Below are positions 34,503-45,880 of a DNA stretch of 64,000 nt, piece by piece; position 1 is the stretch's first letter, and each line of letters opens with the position of its first letter. The stretch covers positions 9,736,501-9,800,500 of the forward strand of contig OY987244.1 of the NCBI GenBank assembly GCA_963920765.1, read 5' to 3'. Made by a program: the position numbers and the translations under genes. The stretch is from Ulota crispa (lineage: Eukaryota > Streptophyta > Bryopsida > Orthotrichales > Orthotrichaceae). The notes under the pieces were generated by a model, which was not told the DNA's origin, did no database searches, and saw only the letters and a program-made list of their open reading frames with translations.

Positions 34503-35051
34503 CCCTTTAAAAAATACCTCATTGCCATACAGGGGGTACCCAACATACAAAGAGTGATCCACTTGAGGACTTTCGCTAAAACCTTGGCATCTTCCATTGG
34601 AGCGGTTATTGGCGGCGCACTCGTTTTGGCGGCCATCATTGCATGTACTTATTTCTTCCATTGGACCTACGGCCTCCGCTTCAATTGCTACAATCAAGAA
34701 TGGAGGGTGGAAGTAGCACAATGGGGCCAAAGAGTTGTTGTATGGGGCAAAAGAATTAACAAATGGGGCGAGAGAGTTGACGGATGGGGCGCGAGAGTCG
34801 ATGCAATTGATAATTGTTTTGGTGCAAGCGCTGCAACAATAGCAACGGCGCGGCTCCATAGAAGCAATAGTGATTAGAATACTACTTTAACTAGTAATTT
34901 GCTGCAGTCACTTTACTCTAGATTGGATGTCATTGATCTTGTTATTTTGATGATCCAATTAAATGAATTGTTGCTGGAGATTCTTGATGTGAATTCAAAG
35001 TGGCTGACTCCTTTTCTACTTTGGTCCTATTGTGTAAGCTTGGGCGGTTAG
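34503..35051 (+). pseudogene. relic of a membrane protein with WG heptads; function unknown
   Basis: One reading frame stays open from 34503 to 35051 except for a single TAG at 34875. It would encode a hydrophilic start (PFKKYLIAIQGVPNIQRVI), a clear membrane segment (IGAVIGGALVLAAIIACTYF), then four or five seven-residue units of the form VxxWGxR (QWGQR, VWGKR, KWGER, GWGAR) consistent with a coiled or amphipathic helix. After the stop it continues with another amphipathic stretch (LYSRLDVIDLVILMIQLNEL). There is no ATG near the 5' end, so an upstream exon or frameshift is likely. The family is not recognised. The protein-like character on both sides of the stop argues for a once-coding sequence. 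Confidence 0.45.
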
Positions 35052-35111
35052 TCTTGTTTGTCTGCTGTTTAGTTTCAAAATTGGAGTTATAATAGAAAAA
35101 AAACAAGGATA

Positions 35112-36056
35112 AATGACTGCCACAAATTGCCACGACTAGGTTACAATAATTGCCTTACAACTGCACAAACAATTGCACAACAACTACACAACATTTGCAC
35201 TACTACAATCTAGTCATGCAATTGTTGTGCAGGGTAAATGCATGGTTGAGTGCCTCAATTTTGGCAAAACTCCTTGTCATCAAAGTCCCTTGAGTGGATT
35301 TAGGTATTTTGATTCAAGTATTAGCTTGGAATTGCATCAAGTGTCGGGGTAGCTAAGTGGCCTCTTCATGTCTATAATGGACTTATAAACGCAATCAACA
35401 GTCCCATGTTTCCGGATTTTTTCTTTTTGAAATTACACACTATAGGTTGTGTTCTAGGACTTAGATTTATATCAATCAAAGTTATTCAAAAAGTCCTTAT
35501 TGCTAAAAGCAGTCCTAGAACTCTGAAAAATATTCAAATTGAAAAAACAAAATTAGGATAAAAATAAAAGACATAGGAGAAAAGAACTTTGTAAAATCCA
35601 AGGTTAAAAAAGGCATTAAAAAGTCCTTTGCAAACATTCAATACACATCTATACAACAAGATTATAATTTCTTAAAATTTTACCCAAATACCCACTAGCA
35701 TCATAATCCTTTGTATTCTCTTAAGTAACTAAACCATCTTTAAAAAATCTTTGAAAAACTTGTTGATAGCAAAACCGTCACATTCATGTTTTTTCAAAAA
35801 TCCTCCATACCTCCATAAAATGCCAAAAAAGAAACTGAACAACATTATTGTAGTTACAATGAAGTTTAAGTCTTGACAATGGATTTTTTTTTTTGAAAAT
35901 TTCCAATGTACCTTTTAGACATTTGAAAATTGAATGTGTGCAGTATTTTATAGTGTGACATGATTTTGAGCCACTTAACCATGTATTCACCCTAAATTGT
36001 TGTGCAGTTGTAAGGCAATTATTGTGATTTAGTTGTGGCAATTTGTGGTAGTCATT
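35112..36056. mobile_element. TA-flanked inverted-repeat element with ~57-bp ends
   Basis: The left end AATGACTGCCACAAATTGCC and the right end (inverted) AATGACTACCACAAATTGCC begin an inverted repeat of about 57 bp that runs on through AATAATTGCCTTACAACTGC. TA lies outside both ends (35110-35111, 36057-36058). It is interrupted by a second inverted-repeat element (35231-35993). The arms are rich in the TTGCACAAC/CAACT motif seen at 26-30 kb. Confidence 0.65.
35231..35993. mobile_element. nested inverted-repeat element (AGGGTAAATGCATGG ends)
   Basis: AGGGTAAATGCATGGTTGAG (from 35231) faces an inverted AGGGTGAATACATGGTTAAG (ending at 35993); the ends match over ~28 bp. The 10-mer ATTGTTGTGC stands directly left (35221-35230) and again on the right (35996-36005), offset by two bases. 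This could be a target duplication of 9-10 bp, as in Mutator-like elements, or part of the host element. No coding frame inside. Confidence 0.55.
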
Positions 36057-36058
36057 TA

Positions 36059-36937
36059 TGGCATGTGTTTCTTCTAGTGTTATGAGCTTGCAAGATGTGA
36101 AATGATATGTTGCTAGGGAAATTGAACTTGATTTAGGGTTTATTGCTGTTAGGGTGATTCATCGGGACTAGGTACGTGATCTTTGTTGTTGGTGCCCGGT
36201 AGCCTACTTTGCGGTGTCGATAGAACAGCATTTGATTGCTCTCGTGTAGTTGTGATATCACTCTCACAATTTTTGGTGGCTACACTTTTTTAAGAGTTGA
36301 GTGGGGATAATATTCAACAAAGCAGGATTTTATCTATTAAGGTTTTATAATTCCAAGTAGAATGGTCGGTTAATTATCCGGTTGTTCTACATTTGGTACT
36401 TCAAAAGGCTTGTGAATGAGCCGGCCCAATTGAATCTTAACCTAGGTTGAGGTTTTTTGCATTTGGAAAGCACATTACATCACTATGTCTTGGATTGAAT
36501 GAAAATTTAACTCTAATAGAGCAAACACAAAAATTATTTATTTTTAGAACAATATTTGCAAAAAAAATTGTTGTTATAATCATACACAAAAAACATAATA
36601 GTTGATTAAAAAAATCTAGAATACAAAGAAAGTACATGTTAACACAGAAATAACCATATGATGAATCTAAGGTTGTAGTCATCCATATTAACATGTGGTC
36701 AACAATGATAATCTCTTGAGATACAAAATATTGTAAAGAGAAAACTCCCAATGCATTCTGGTCCATCTCTAAAGCCTTCATCCTTTAAGTTTTTTGTAAA
36801 TGCTCAAAGTCCATTGAATACTTCATTTTTACTTTACTAGAAACAAATGCAACAACTTTTTCTAAGACCCTTATAAATATCAAGGTTTTTGTATTTGTAC
36901 CTAAATCACAAAAAAATGTGTATATATATATATATAC
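36059..36937. other. gene-free spacer
   Basis: No gene or clear repeat recognised. A 114-codon minus-strand frame (36437-36781) has no protein-like features beyond hydrophobicity. The segment ends in a short TA microsatellite (36917-36936). Confidence 0.45.
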
Positions 36938-37066
36938 ACTAGTGGACCCATGTACCTACTGTTCTAGAGGAGAGCAGTCACGAAATGAGGTCCTTGCAAA
37001 AAAATTAACATGAAATTTGCCCCACATTCTGTGTCCCCATCTAGTGTCTCCCCATCCTTCCATCTA

Positions 37067-37194
37067 CTAGTAGGAAACTTTGTTAAAGTCAACTTACATT
37101 ACATGATGTTTTTTTGCTTCTAACGCAAATTTTTGCATTAGAAGCAAGAAAACATCATGTATTTTATGTTAACTTCAACAAAGTTTTCTACTAG
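37067..37194. repeat. 63-bp-arm hairpin
   Basis: CTAGTAGGAAACTTTGTTAA...GCTTCTAACGCAAA pairs with GCATTAGAAGCAAG...CAAAGTTTTCTACTAG with about eight mismatches and almost no loop. It may be a MITE inserted in repeat R1. Its transcript could be a small-RNA precursor. Confidence 0.75.
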
Positions 37195-37352
37195 TGATCC
37201 CATGCCTCCATCCCATGTTCCCATCTCATGCCACCATTCCATGTTCCCATTCCATGTTCCCATTCCATGCCCCCATCCTATGTCCCCATCCCATGCCCCT
37301 ATCCCATGTCCCCATCCTCCATCCCGTGTCCTTCCCATTGCATGGCCCCATC
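37195..37352. repeat. CCCATG minisatellite with G-quadruplex potential on the minus strand
   Basis: Units of about 12-15 bp (CCCATTCCATGTT, CCCATCCCATGTC and variants) repeat about eleven times. The minus strand therefore carries runs of three or four G separated by short loops (GGGATGGGGACATGGGATAG). A comparable but shorter run lies in copy R2 near 42355-42445. Confidence 0.8.
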
Positions 37353-37539
37353 CTCATCTTGTTTCTCTCCATTCCACATGACATTTCACAATTACAATGA
37401 CATTTCACAATTTCAAATGACTTTTCACTTTCCAATAAATTTTCACAATTGCAATGTCTTTTCATTCACAATTTCCAATGACCTCTCACCTTTTCATGCC
37501 CTCCCATCTTGTTAAGAGAATCCCATGCACTCTCATCCC

Positions 37540-37604
37540 CATGATTTGGTTACATGATTTGGTTACATGATTTGGTTACATGATTCGGTTACATGATTTG
37601 GTTA
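37540..37604. repeat. 13-bp tandem repeat, five units
   Basis: CATGATTTGGTTA is repeated five times head to tail with one substitution (CATGATTCGGTTA in unit four). Confidence 0.9.
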
Positions 37605-37697
37605 TGGAACTCCTTTCCCTCGACCAATCACAAATTTTTAAATCATACTTTGCTTGCAAGTATCTAACTAATAGAACCAAACTTATTATATAAATTT

Positions 37698-37729
<32 letters not shown>

Positions 37730-38665
37730 GATAGATATATATAGATAGATATAGTCTATCTGTCTATGCGTTTGTTTGATAATTAGTGATTGGCCGAGGG
37801 CCAAGGAACAAAGTGAAAAAGAAGTGAAAGGGGAAGGGAATGGGTTTTAGGTGATAAAGAGACAATTTTTTTTAAACCATTGAATGATATTTTTATTTAA
37901 ATTTATAGTTCAAGTTCAAGAGGGTGGAGAGGGAGATAAAAGGCTAACGTCATTGGCTAATTTTTAAATTGAAATTGAAATTGAAGTTCAAGGGGTTGAA
38001 GTCAAGAAAATTTAAATTTTTTATCAATCCTTTCTATGAATAGCACATAATTTGTTTCTGGTTTTTTTAAATGGGGCTACCCAATGAATTTTCCTTTTCC
38101 TTTTTCCCTCTCTAATGGAATGTATGACACTAACAGAGAAGTATGTCATGAGACATTTCATTTGAACAAAAAAAAAAGGTTTTTCCTAACTAATTTTTAA
38201 ACTAAAAATTCTTTTAGATACTATTCTTGCAATGTCATTTGCAAACAAAAGATTGTAAGTACAAGTGAGTTACTAAAGTTTCAAATTTTATGCGTGTGGA
38301 TGTTTAAAATTTATATTGCAATATAGGTTCTATCTAAGGTGGATAATAAAAAAATTGTATTTTTTGCAAAAAAAAACTACAACTTAAAAAATAAACACAT
38401 GAGAAATTCACATGTATAATATGTAGTAATTTTTAGATTCTAAATAACATAAAAAATGATGATGAAGATGAAGTTGGTAAGATTTAACATTGGAGACATC
38501 AAGTTGGCAAAATGGACAAGTGAAGGATTTGCAATGATGGAGCATGGAAAAATATTATTGAATATGAGTATTCAAAAGAAGAAGCATGGAAGAAAATGAT
38601 TGAATGTGAATATTTAGAAATTTTATATAAATAGATAATATTTGATGAACACTAAAACTTTGATT

Positions 38666-38841
38666 ACACTAGAAGGAACCTATGTTTTTTATAACAAATT
38701 TTTTTGGACATCTACTCATTTTTATGTTACAATTGATGTTAAAACTAACGTCTTGATGTTAGTTTTAATACCAACTGTAACATAAAAACAAGTGGATGTC
38801 CAAAAAAATCCATTACAAAAAACACAAGTTTCTTCTATTGT
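38666..38841. mobile_element. hairpin MITE with ~82-bp arms
   Basis: ACACTAGAAGGAACCTATG and the inverted ACAATAGAAGAAACTTGTG begin arms that match through TTTTTTTGGACATC and GTTAAAACTAAC, leaving a loop of about 8 bases (GTCTTGAT). The element is 176 bp with no coding capacity. TA-like flanks are ambiguous. Confidence 0.7.
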
Positions 38842-39745
38842 TATAAAAACAATACCATAAATCTATAAACTAAAAAATCTCATGTATGGAGCCAAATCGA
38901 CCAATATTTAAAACAAAGAATAAGCATAACCACCCATTATTCATTTAGCTTTGCTAAATATGCAACAAACTTGTATATATAAAATAAGTGGATCCGTGCA
39001 CCTGCTATTTTGGCGAAAGGCAATAAATCTACTTACAATCTAACCACCTTGTAAACTAGATTTTGTCTTTTTCTACAAAACCTAAGAAACACTAGTATAG
39101 GGGTTCTTTAAGGGGAATGGTGGAAATAGTCTATTGTTTTGTGACTAAAGTCACTTTCAAATAGAAATTGGTTTAAAAGGTTTAAATAAAAGGAAAGCAC
39201 TCTTGTTCTGAGGTTAGTTGTAGTGATCACTTGCAATCCATTCCTTATGCATTAGACACAATGAATGAAGTCACAGTCCTGTCTAGTGTTCTAAGAGGAG
39301 GTCAATTAATCTTGGTCAAATAGTCAAGTTGGTCAATTTGACTTTATGCATGCTGTATATAGACCTGATCAAAATGCCAAGATTATATTTGAATTTATAA
39401 TACACATAATTTTGTTATTGCTCTTTTTAAGGTTTTTAGTCAATAAGTCTAGTCACCACTACTTTTTGAAGCTTTTTCTTCTTAATTATTATCAAATGCA
39501 AATGCCTAATGTATCAGTCTTTTAGGGCAATATTTCAATTGGCAATTATTCACAGTTTGCACAATTAAATAATTTATAAGATTTACAAAGTGGTACGGGT
39601 TTCAGGCTTCTAGGTCAATTTTCCACTTATACACATTAACATCTACATGCAATAGTTAGTAAATAATTCCTTTTTGTTTATATTCAAGAATTTTATATTA
39701 AAAATAATGTGTAAAATCAATTAATACTATGAATTTAATCTATAT
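38842..39745. other. gene-free spacer
   Basis: AT-rich sequence with no recognised gene. A fragment resembling the start of repeat family R (GTGGATCCGTGCACCTGCTA) lies near 38988. Confidence 0.45.
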
Positions 39746-39749
39746 TTAA

Positions 39750-39979
39750 CCCTTAAACACCCATAGTAAAGGTATAGTATACATAATGGTATACAATTGT
39801 TATTTATAACCAACAAAAAGTTTTAATTTGGGATCTTGACTAGCTCATTAGAACAACATTGATTTATATTCTAACTTCTTTGTTGATCTCAAATATGATA
39901 AAGGTGTGGATGCACTCCAAATACAAAAAGAATACACCACATTGTACAGGTCGCAAAGGGCTTCCTTGTCTTTTAGGGG
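39750..39979. mobile_element. TTAA-flanked piggyBac-like non-autonomous element (copy 5)
   Basis: TTAA (39746-39749) precedes CCCTTAAACACCCATAG. The right end, inverted, is CCCCTAAAAGACAAGG next to TTAA (39980-39983). At 230 bp only the outer ~8 bp match well, so this copy is weaker than those at 2469 and 9195. Confidence 0.5.
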
Positions 39980-39983
39980 TTAA

Positions 39984-41635
39984 TCCTAAGACAGTGCACT
40001 TTACCCTATAACCACAAGCTGGAATCCCTAATTTGATTCCGAATCCCTAATTTTGAGTCTCTCTTTGAATTCATCTTTCTCTCGTGAGCTTCTGGTTCAG
40101 TAAATTATTCCTCTCATTTTCTCTCTTAGCATTTCTCACTCTTTGGTTTTTCAATCTCAAGTTTTTCAATCTCAAGGATTTCAATCTCTAGTTTTCAATC
40201 TCAAAGATTTCACTCTCTGGTTTTCAATCTCAAGGATTTTCAAAAAGAAGTGAAAGTTTGATGTTGATTGACATCAATCACTCTCAACATCTAACTTACC
40301 TGGTCCAATTTTCACAGGCTGATTTGAAATTTGAATTTTTGACCAAAATACTCAATCAATAGAAGAAAGGTGGTCTAGGGTTTTCAAGACAATCAAGGCC
40401 TTCTAAATTCTTCTTTCTTTTTATACAAATTTTGCTCACAAATGCTCATTGGTTATTGCTGGTTGTTTTATCAGGGAAAGATGTGCTCAATAAATTTTTG
40501 TAGCATTCTTTTTGAAAATATCCGAGTTTCAAATCCTGGTGAAGAATTAGGGCTTGAGGATTGAGATTCTTTTGCATGCACTGAATTTGCACGGTTAGTC
40601 GACTAGTGCGCTTATTGCCAGGTGAAGAATGGAGAGCTTCTACCTTATGGTCAATTTTGACAAACACAATCAGCAAAAATCACCTTCTGCTGCTACTCAT
40701 TTGTCTTTTCAGCAATTTGTTTGTCCATAAATTTGATGCTGGTCCTCCACTTACTAATCCTTCCTCTGCCTCAGTTTGGTAGATAATTAGTAGAAATTTG
40801 CCCCAAATTGTCCACAATGAACACACCCTTTGTAGAATTTGGCATTTGCATACTAGTGCTTCACCTTGCAGATCCTCTCAAATGCAGCAGTCACAATTCT
40901 TCTCACAGCCTCAATCTCTTTCTTTCTCTTCTTTCACAATGTGTTACTTTTTTATTTATTTATTAGAACTATTCTTATTTTTCTTCTTTTCTTTCCACAA
41001 TCCTCTACAAATTCTCATTCCATTCTCAAAATTACAAACTACAACACAACATAAACTTTCACATTCATGCACTAGTCTTGCAAGATTACTCAAAAGTAAA
41101 AACAATGCAAAAAAAACATAACACTATAATAACATTAATAATAAATGGGTCTTATGTGGTTGCCGGTTTTCACAAGTTTTTTTACTTCTATTTATAGTAA
41201 TTACTTTCGAAGGTTGCACCCTTTTCAAAAGGATGTGACCTATCATATACTTTTGTTTTTTGTTTTTTGTTTTTACTTTAAAGCTACGTTTAACCTTTTT
41301 AAAGTATACTAGAGTGCTTTCTTCTTTATTATTCAATTTAAAAACTAAAGTAGTTCCAAAAAGTTATAAAAGGTTAAATTGAGCTTCTACTACATTATCT
41401 AGACTACACACCCCTTATCTTTGTATATACCCCATCCCTGAAGACGGCCACCGCAAAAACGCCATTTAATCTTCTTGAAGCGGTGCTCCTCCTTCTCTCG
41501 CAACCACCCCTATCTTGTGTATCCCCTATACTGTGTGCACCCCATTCCCACGGACATAACCGCCACTTAATCATTTTGGAGCGTGTGAGCTTTGCAACTA
41601 CCCAATTAATAGATTGTGTTCTATTATAGAAATTT
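39984..41635. other. gene-free spacer with pyrimidine minisatellite
   Basis: From about 40145 to 40240 a unit close to TTTTCAATCTCAAGG repeats six times with small changes, within a pyrimidine-rich stretch. Frames at 40446-40676 and 40798-41121 are not protein-like. 41400-41640 has CCCC-rich sequence ending like repeat family R. Confidence 0.5.

Positions 41636-41702
<67 letters not shown>
41636..41702. repeat. (TA)n microsatellite
   Basis: About 67 bp of alternating TA with one CA interruption, at the end-like boundary of a repeat family R fragment. Confidence 0.95.
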
Positions 41703-41705
<3 letters not shown>

Positions 41706-42002
41706 TAAATATTTAAACATACAAAAATATTTTAAAAAAGTTAGAAACATAATTAATTGTATACAAGAAATAAGTAATTTACCATTGTAAATCACCCATA
41801 GTCCATCTCATTCCAAATGCATTAAGATTGAAATTTCTTTCTTTTCCAATCTATTCAAATATTAAGTTTTAATTTCTAAAGAAGAAGCTGCTTTGGTCAT
41901 TATAATTAGCTTTGATTGAGAAAAAATATCATTTTTCAAACTTGCAAGATATGAGTCAGAAAAATCTATTTCTCTTAATATAAAGGGACTTTTTATATTT
42001 TT

Positions 42003-42570
42003 ACTAGTGGGCCCAAATACCCACTGTTTCAACAAAGGGCCATCACAAGAGGAGGTCCTTGCAAAAAAATCAACATGGAATTTGATTTGCATTTTGGTTT
42101 TTGTTTGTAAACTCTCCAAACTTAGCTTAGTCTCCGATTCACATTGAAAAAAAATTCATGGGATAATATAAAATCAATTTGCCTCTTCATCTCCCTTTCC
42201 ACCCCTTTCTTTCTCAATTTCAACTTCAAGTTGGGAAAAAATTTAATAGATTCCACCAAATATGTCATTTCACACCCAACGCCCATGTTCATCACTTTGC
42301 ATGTTCATCACTTTGCCCCTTGGCCCTTAACCAATCACAACTTTTTCATGTGGTCCTATATCCCATCCCATGCCCATGACCCATCCCATTCCATGCTCAT
42401 GAACCATCTCCTCCCATACCCATGGCGCCCCATCCAATGCCGGCTAGTAAAGTAAAAAATTTGGTTACAAAAAATTTGGTTATTAATTAGTTTCTCAATT
42501 GCCTTACATTCTATTATTTTGACACCCAACTACCCAACTAACAAAACTAAGCCTATTATAGAAATAAGAT
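42003..42570. repeat. dispersed repeat family R, copy R2
   Basis: It begins ACTAGTGGGCCCAAATACCC and follows the same order of blocks as R1: GAGGTCCTTGCAAAAAAATC, then CATGTTCATCACTTTGC repeated twice, CCAATCACAACTTTTTC, a short CCCATCCCATGCCC minisatellite, and GCCTATTATAGAAAT at the end. No coding sequence. Confidence 0.6.
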
Positions 42571-45189
42571 AAGTAGAAGTTTGTCTATCTAACTCAACAT
42601 TTGTGGATTTAAAATCTTCTTTTCATAATTTATGTGTAAATAAACTTATGGTCACATTGAAATACCCAAAATCCTCTTCACCTCCACTATTGATTTTTTC
42701 CTTAACTTTTCCATGCATTTAATATATTTTGATAATGTTCTAGCTTTATACTCTATTTCTACATTATATTCTTGGCAAAAAAAAATCCTCCACTCAATAG
42801 ACCAATACAAAATTTACACAATATAAAAAGGAGATTAGTAGTGGTTTAATTACTAATGTGAGAACTAGATGAAAAATGGTTTTTTAAACTTTTGAAGTTT
42901 GTAGGGATAGGTTTATTGCAATAAGAACAATAATTTAAACACTTTTTATCAATTCCACTTGATCTCATCAAATTATCAATGGAAATATTTTCAAAAAATA
43001 TATCATTATTATTTATTAGGATTAAACATTTTTTTTGAGATTCACTCTTGTAGATTGACAATTAATACTAAAAAGTTAAAATTAAAAACTTGGTGTACTA
43101 TTCCTAGTTTTGGGCACTTAAGAGGTCAAATGGGAGGTTAAGATGACCTAGTTAGGCTAAGGAGATAGGTATAGAGCCCAAGTAAGTAAAAAGGTAAGTG
43201 ACATTTTGAAAAGCCTAATAGGGAGATTGATACGGTTGGTGGCCATAGCTATTAAAGAGAGGAAGAGCCAAGTTATTTGGCACCCATAGCCTAATGAGCG
43301 TGAGAGTCCCAGTCAAAAGGCTATGTATGTTTCCTCATTTTTTGTTTGTCATGAACTTGTTATAGAGAAATATAAGAATTGTTACCCTAATTGGATTGTT
43401 TTGAGTATGTGTGTGGTGTCTAGTTGAATATGTGTGTGGTCCAATTTGGTTTGAGTTGAAGTAAGAATTGCTTATGCAAAAAATAGTGTCTGGTTCCATT
43501 TGAGAGCCTTAATCAAATCTATTGTTTTGGCTTACAAGGAAAGAATCACTATTTGGAGTTTAAGTTGAGAAGCTATGAATTTATGATTGAGTGGAGTGTG
43601 TATTCTACTTGGATGATGTGAGTATTCAATGGTATGCACATGTGTATGAAATTTGCAATTTGGATCTTTGTATGATTGCAAGTTGATATGTCCAACCAGC
43701 CTTGTCTTTGATTTAAATTGTATGCATGTATGATGTTTTTCAACTGGTTTGAGAGTACCAATTCGGAGTTTAAAAACCAAGTGTTACCTATCTGGTCCAA
43801 CTTAGTAATTCAGGTTTTGTTGTAGTTGAATTTGGAAGCCAATTTGAGAATGTTTGAGTACTTAAAGCCTAGTTGGTGAATTTGACCTGAGTATCCCGAG
43901 AGAATAAAAAGAGTATGAGATCGAGAGTGATGTGAGCCAAATTGGTTGGTGAGAATATTGAGGGAATTTTAGCATTGAAGAGTTATTGCTAGAGAGACTG
44001 TGAGGTAAATATTTCCAAGTAGGAGCAAAAGAAAGGAGTTGCCAGAAAGCCGACTTGGTGTGTTTGCTATAAATTGGAACACAAAAGAAGAAAGAAAGAA
44101 TTGGAGCTAAGATAAAGAGTTGGAGAATAAAGAAGGAAAAGCTCAAAGACAAAGATAAAGATAAAACCTAGATTTGAGAATTTCTTTACTTTTGGGCTAT
44201 TAAGAGTGAGGAATAAGCATTAGCAATTAGCATTACCAAATAGCCATGATCCAATTAGATTGGGAAACTTATTCCTTGAATTATTTTACAAGTAGGATTA
44301 ATTACCACACCTATTAAATTATCTCCTTGATAAAACTCAACATTGTGGTTAGGATTGTCTAAACTAGAATATCCAAATTTATTACTACAACTTCCATATT
44401 TTGATTTCTTCTCCATCCTACTATAAGACAAAGACAAAAATAACGTATATTAGAGCACATGCTAACATTAATAAAATAAAATACAAATCTATCCAAACAT
44501 AATACAAGCATATGAAAAACAAGAATCCAAGATCAAAATGTAGGATGGACATAGAGATACTAGACCAATGTATGCAATACACACAATCTTCCCTCTACTA
44601 TTCAATGCTTTTTACCTTTAGGAAAAAATTAATAATTAGTAGAGAAGCATTATTTTTTGAAATATTATAACTACATAATTGATACTAGTAAAATTTCAAT
44701 GTAAAAAATCGAGGAACACTTCTTAATCAAAACAATGTTCTTAGTCTTTGGTTTGCTTGTGTGAAGATTTACAATGTTGGATATTTGCTTTTTCACGTCA
44801 AAAATAGGTGAATGGTTTTTGAACATCAATGTATTATAATCTACAATGTATAAGAGGTAGGAATTTAGATCAACTTAATTTTTTGAATAATAACATATTT
44901 TATACAATCTAACCCTCAACATAAGAAATAAAAAATAAATTTGAATCATAATTTTTTTTGTAGTTTATTGTTAACTTATATGAAGACTTACGATATAAGA
45001 AATCTCTCTTTCCCTTCAACAGTAGAAGAATAGTTTTTGATATTTAATGTATTATAATTTACAATAATCTAAGTAGTATAAATTTGGTTCTATTTAAATT
45101 TTGAATAATGATATAGTTTACATAAATGAAGCCAACGGATTTTTAAAATAAAAAAAGTAGGGACTTCTTTTTAAACAAAACTATTGACG
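42571..45189. other. gene-free spacer
   Basis: AT-rich; no exon, RNA gene or well-bounded transposon recognised. Open frames on both strands are short (under 105 codons) and not protein-like. Confidence 0.5.
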
Positions 45190-45430
45190 CATTATTCATT
45201 ATTGGAAAAAAACACTGTTCATTTTGGAAATAAGTTACTAAATTTTGCATTTGCAAGAATATTATGGTGGTTTGAAGTAAGTTTTTTTTTTTAATTCATG
45301 TAATGCATGTTATATTGATGTAAGGTCTTGAAGAAGTCATCATAATATTCACTCTAAATCATTTAAAAATTCTTAAAAATGTAAAATTCAAAAGTCTCAA
45401 TATTTAAGTTTTTTCCCCATTTAATGAATA
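45190..45430. mobile_element. family G inverted-repeat element
   Basis: TATTCATTATTGGAAAAAAA at the left faces the inverted TATTCATTAAATGGGGAAAA at the right. The inner sequence GACTTTTGAATTTTACATTT and GATTTAGAGTGAATATTATG (minus strand) matches the split element at 7419-7905. Flanks are ACGCAT and ACGTAT, a possible imperfect target duplication. Confidence 0.55.
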
Positions 45431-45477
45431 ACGTATATTTTAGCTTTTACTAGTGTAAGCTTATAATGATTTATATT

Positions 45478-45880
45478 GGGAATTGATATATGCACACTGA
45501 GGATTGATATTTGCACATCTAGGGTAAATTTTAGATTTCTACCATCATAAATCTGAATTTGAAAATTTTGAATTTAGATTTGGACTAAGAGACCATGATT
45601 TAGTCTTGAACCAGAAAAAAAGTTGCAATTCAACAACACCCAATGAAAAAGCTTATCATTTTTTACAAACAAAAGTAAAAGTAACACTTTCCCCCTAGCT
45701 AAAACTTTTTCATTGGGTGTTGTTGAATTGCAACTTTTTTTATGGTTCTAGACTAAATCATGGTCTTTGAGTCTAAATCTAAATTCAAAATTCTCAAATT
45801 CAGCTTGGTGATGGTAGAAATCTAAAATTTACCCTGGGGTGTGCAAATATCAACCTCCTGGTGTGCATATATCAAGTCCC
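45478..45880. mobile_element. hAT-like MITE, complete, 8-bp target duplication
   Basis: The 403-bp element is almost entirely inverted repeat (arms of roughly 175-185 bp around a ~40-bp centre). The ends are GGGAATTGATATATGCACAC and, inverted, GGGACTTGATATATGCACAC. The octamer TTTATATT stands directly outside both ends (45470-45477, 45881-45888). Eight-bp duplications are typical of hAT elements. The arms remain near-identical in long stretches (GTTGCAATTCAACAACACCC and its complement), suggesting a fairly recent insertion. Confidence 0.85.

Larger units (their letters stand above)
36938..37705. repeat. dispersed repeat family R, copy R1
   Basis: It begins CACTAGTGGACCCATGTACC and shares GAGGTCCTTGCAAAAAAAT and AACATGRAATTTG with copy R2 (42003-42570). 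Both copies continue into CCCATG-type minisatellite, then a CCAATCACAA block, and end near ACTTATTATA/GCCTATTATAGAAAT next to TA runs. R1 contains a hairpin (37067-37194). Partial relatives: start-like sequence near 38985 and end-like sequence at 41605-41640. The class is unknown and no protein is encoded. Confidence 0.6.

Noticed and set aside
37138-37515. Several overlapping Pro/His- and Gly/Trp-rich frames on both strands
   Set aside because: All are translations of the CCCATG minisatellite in different registers.
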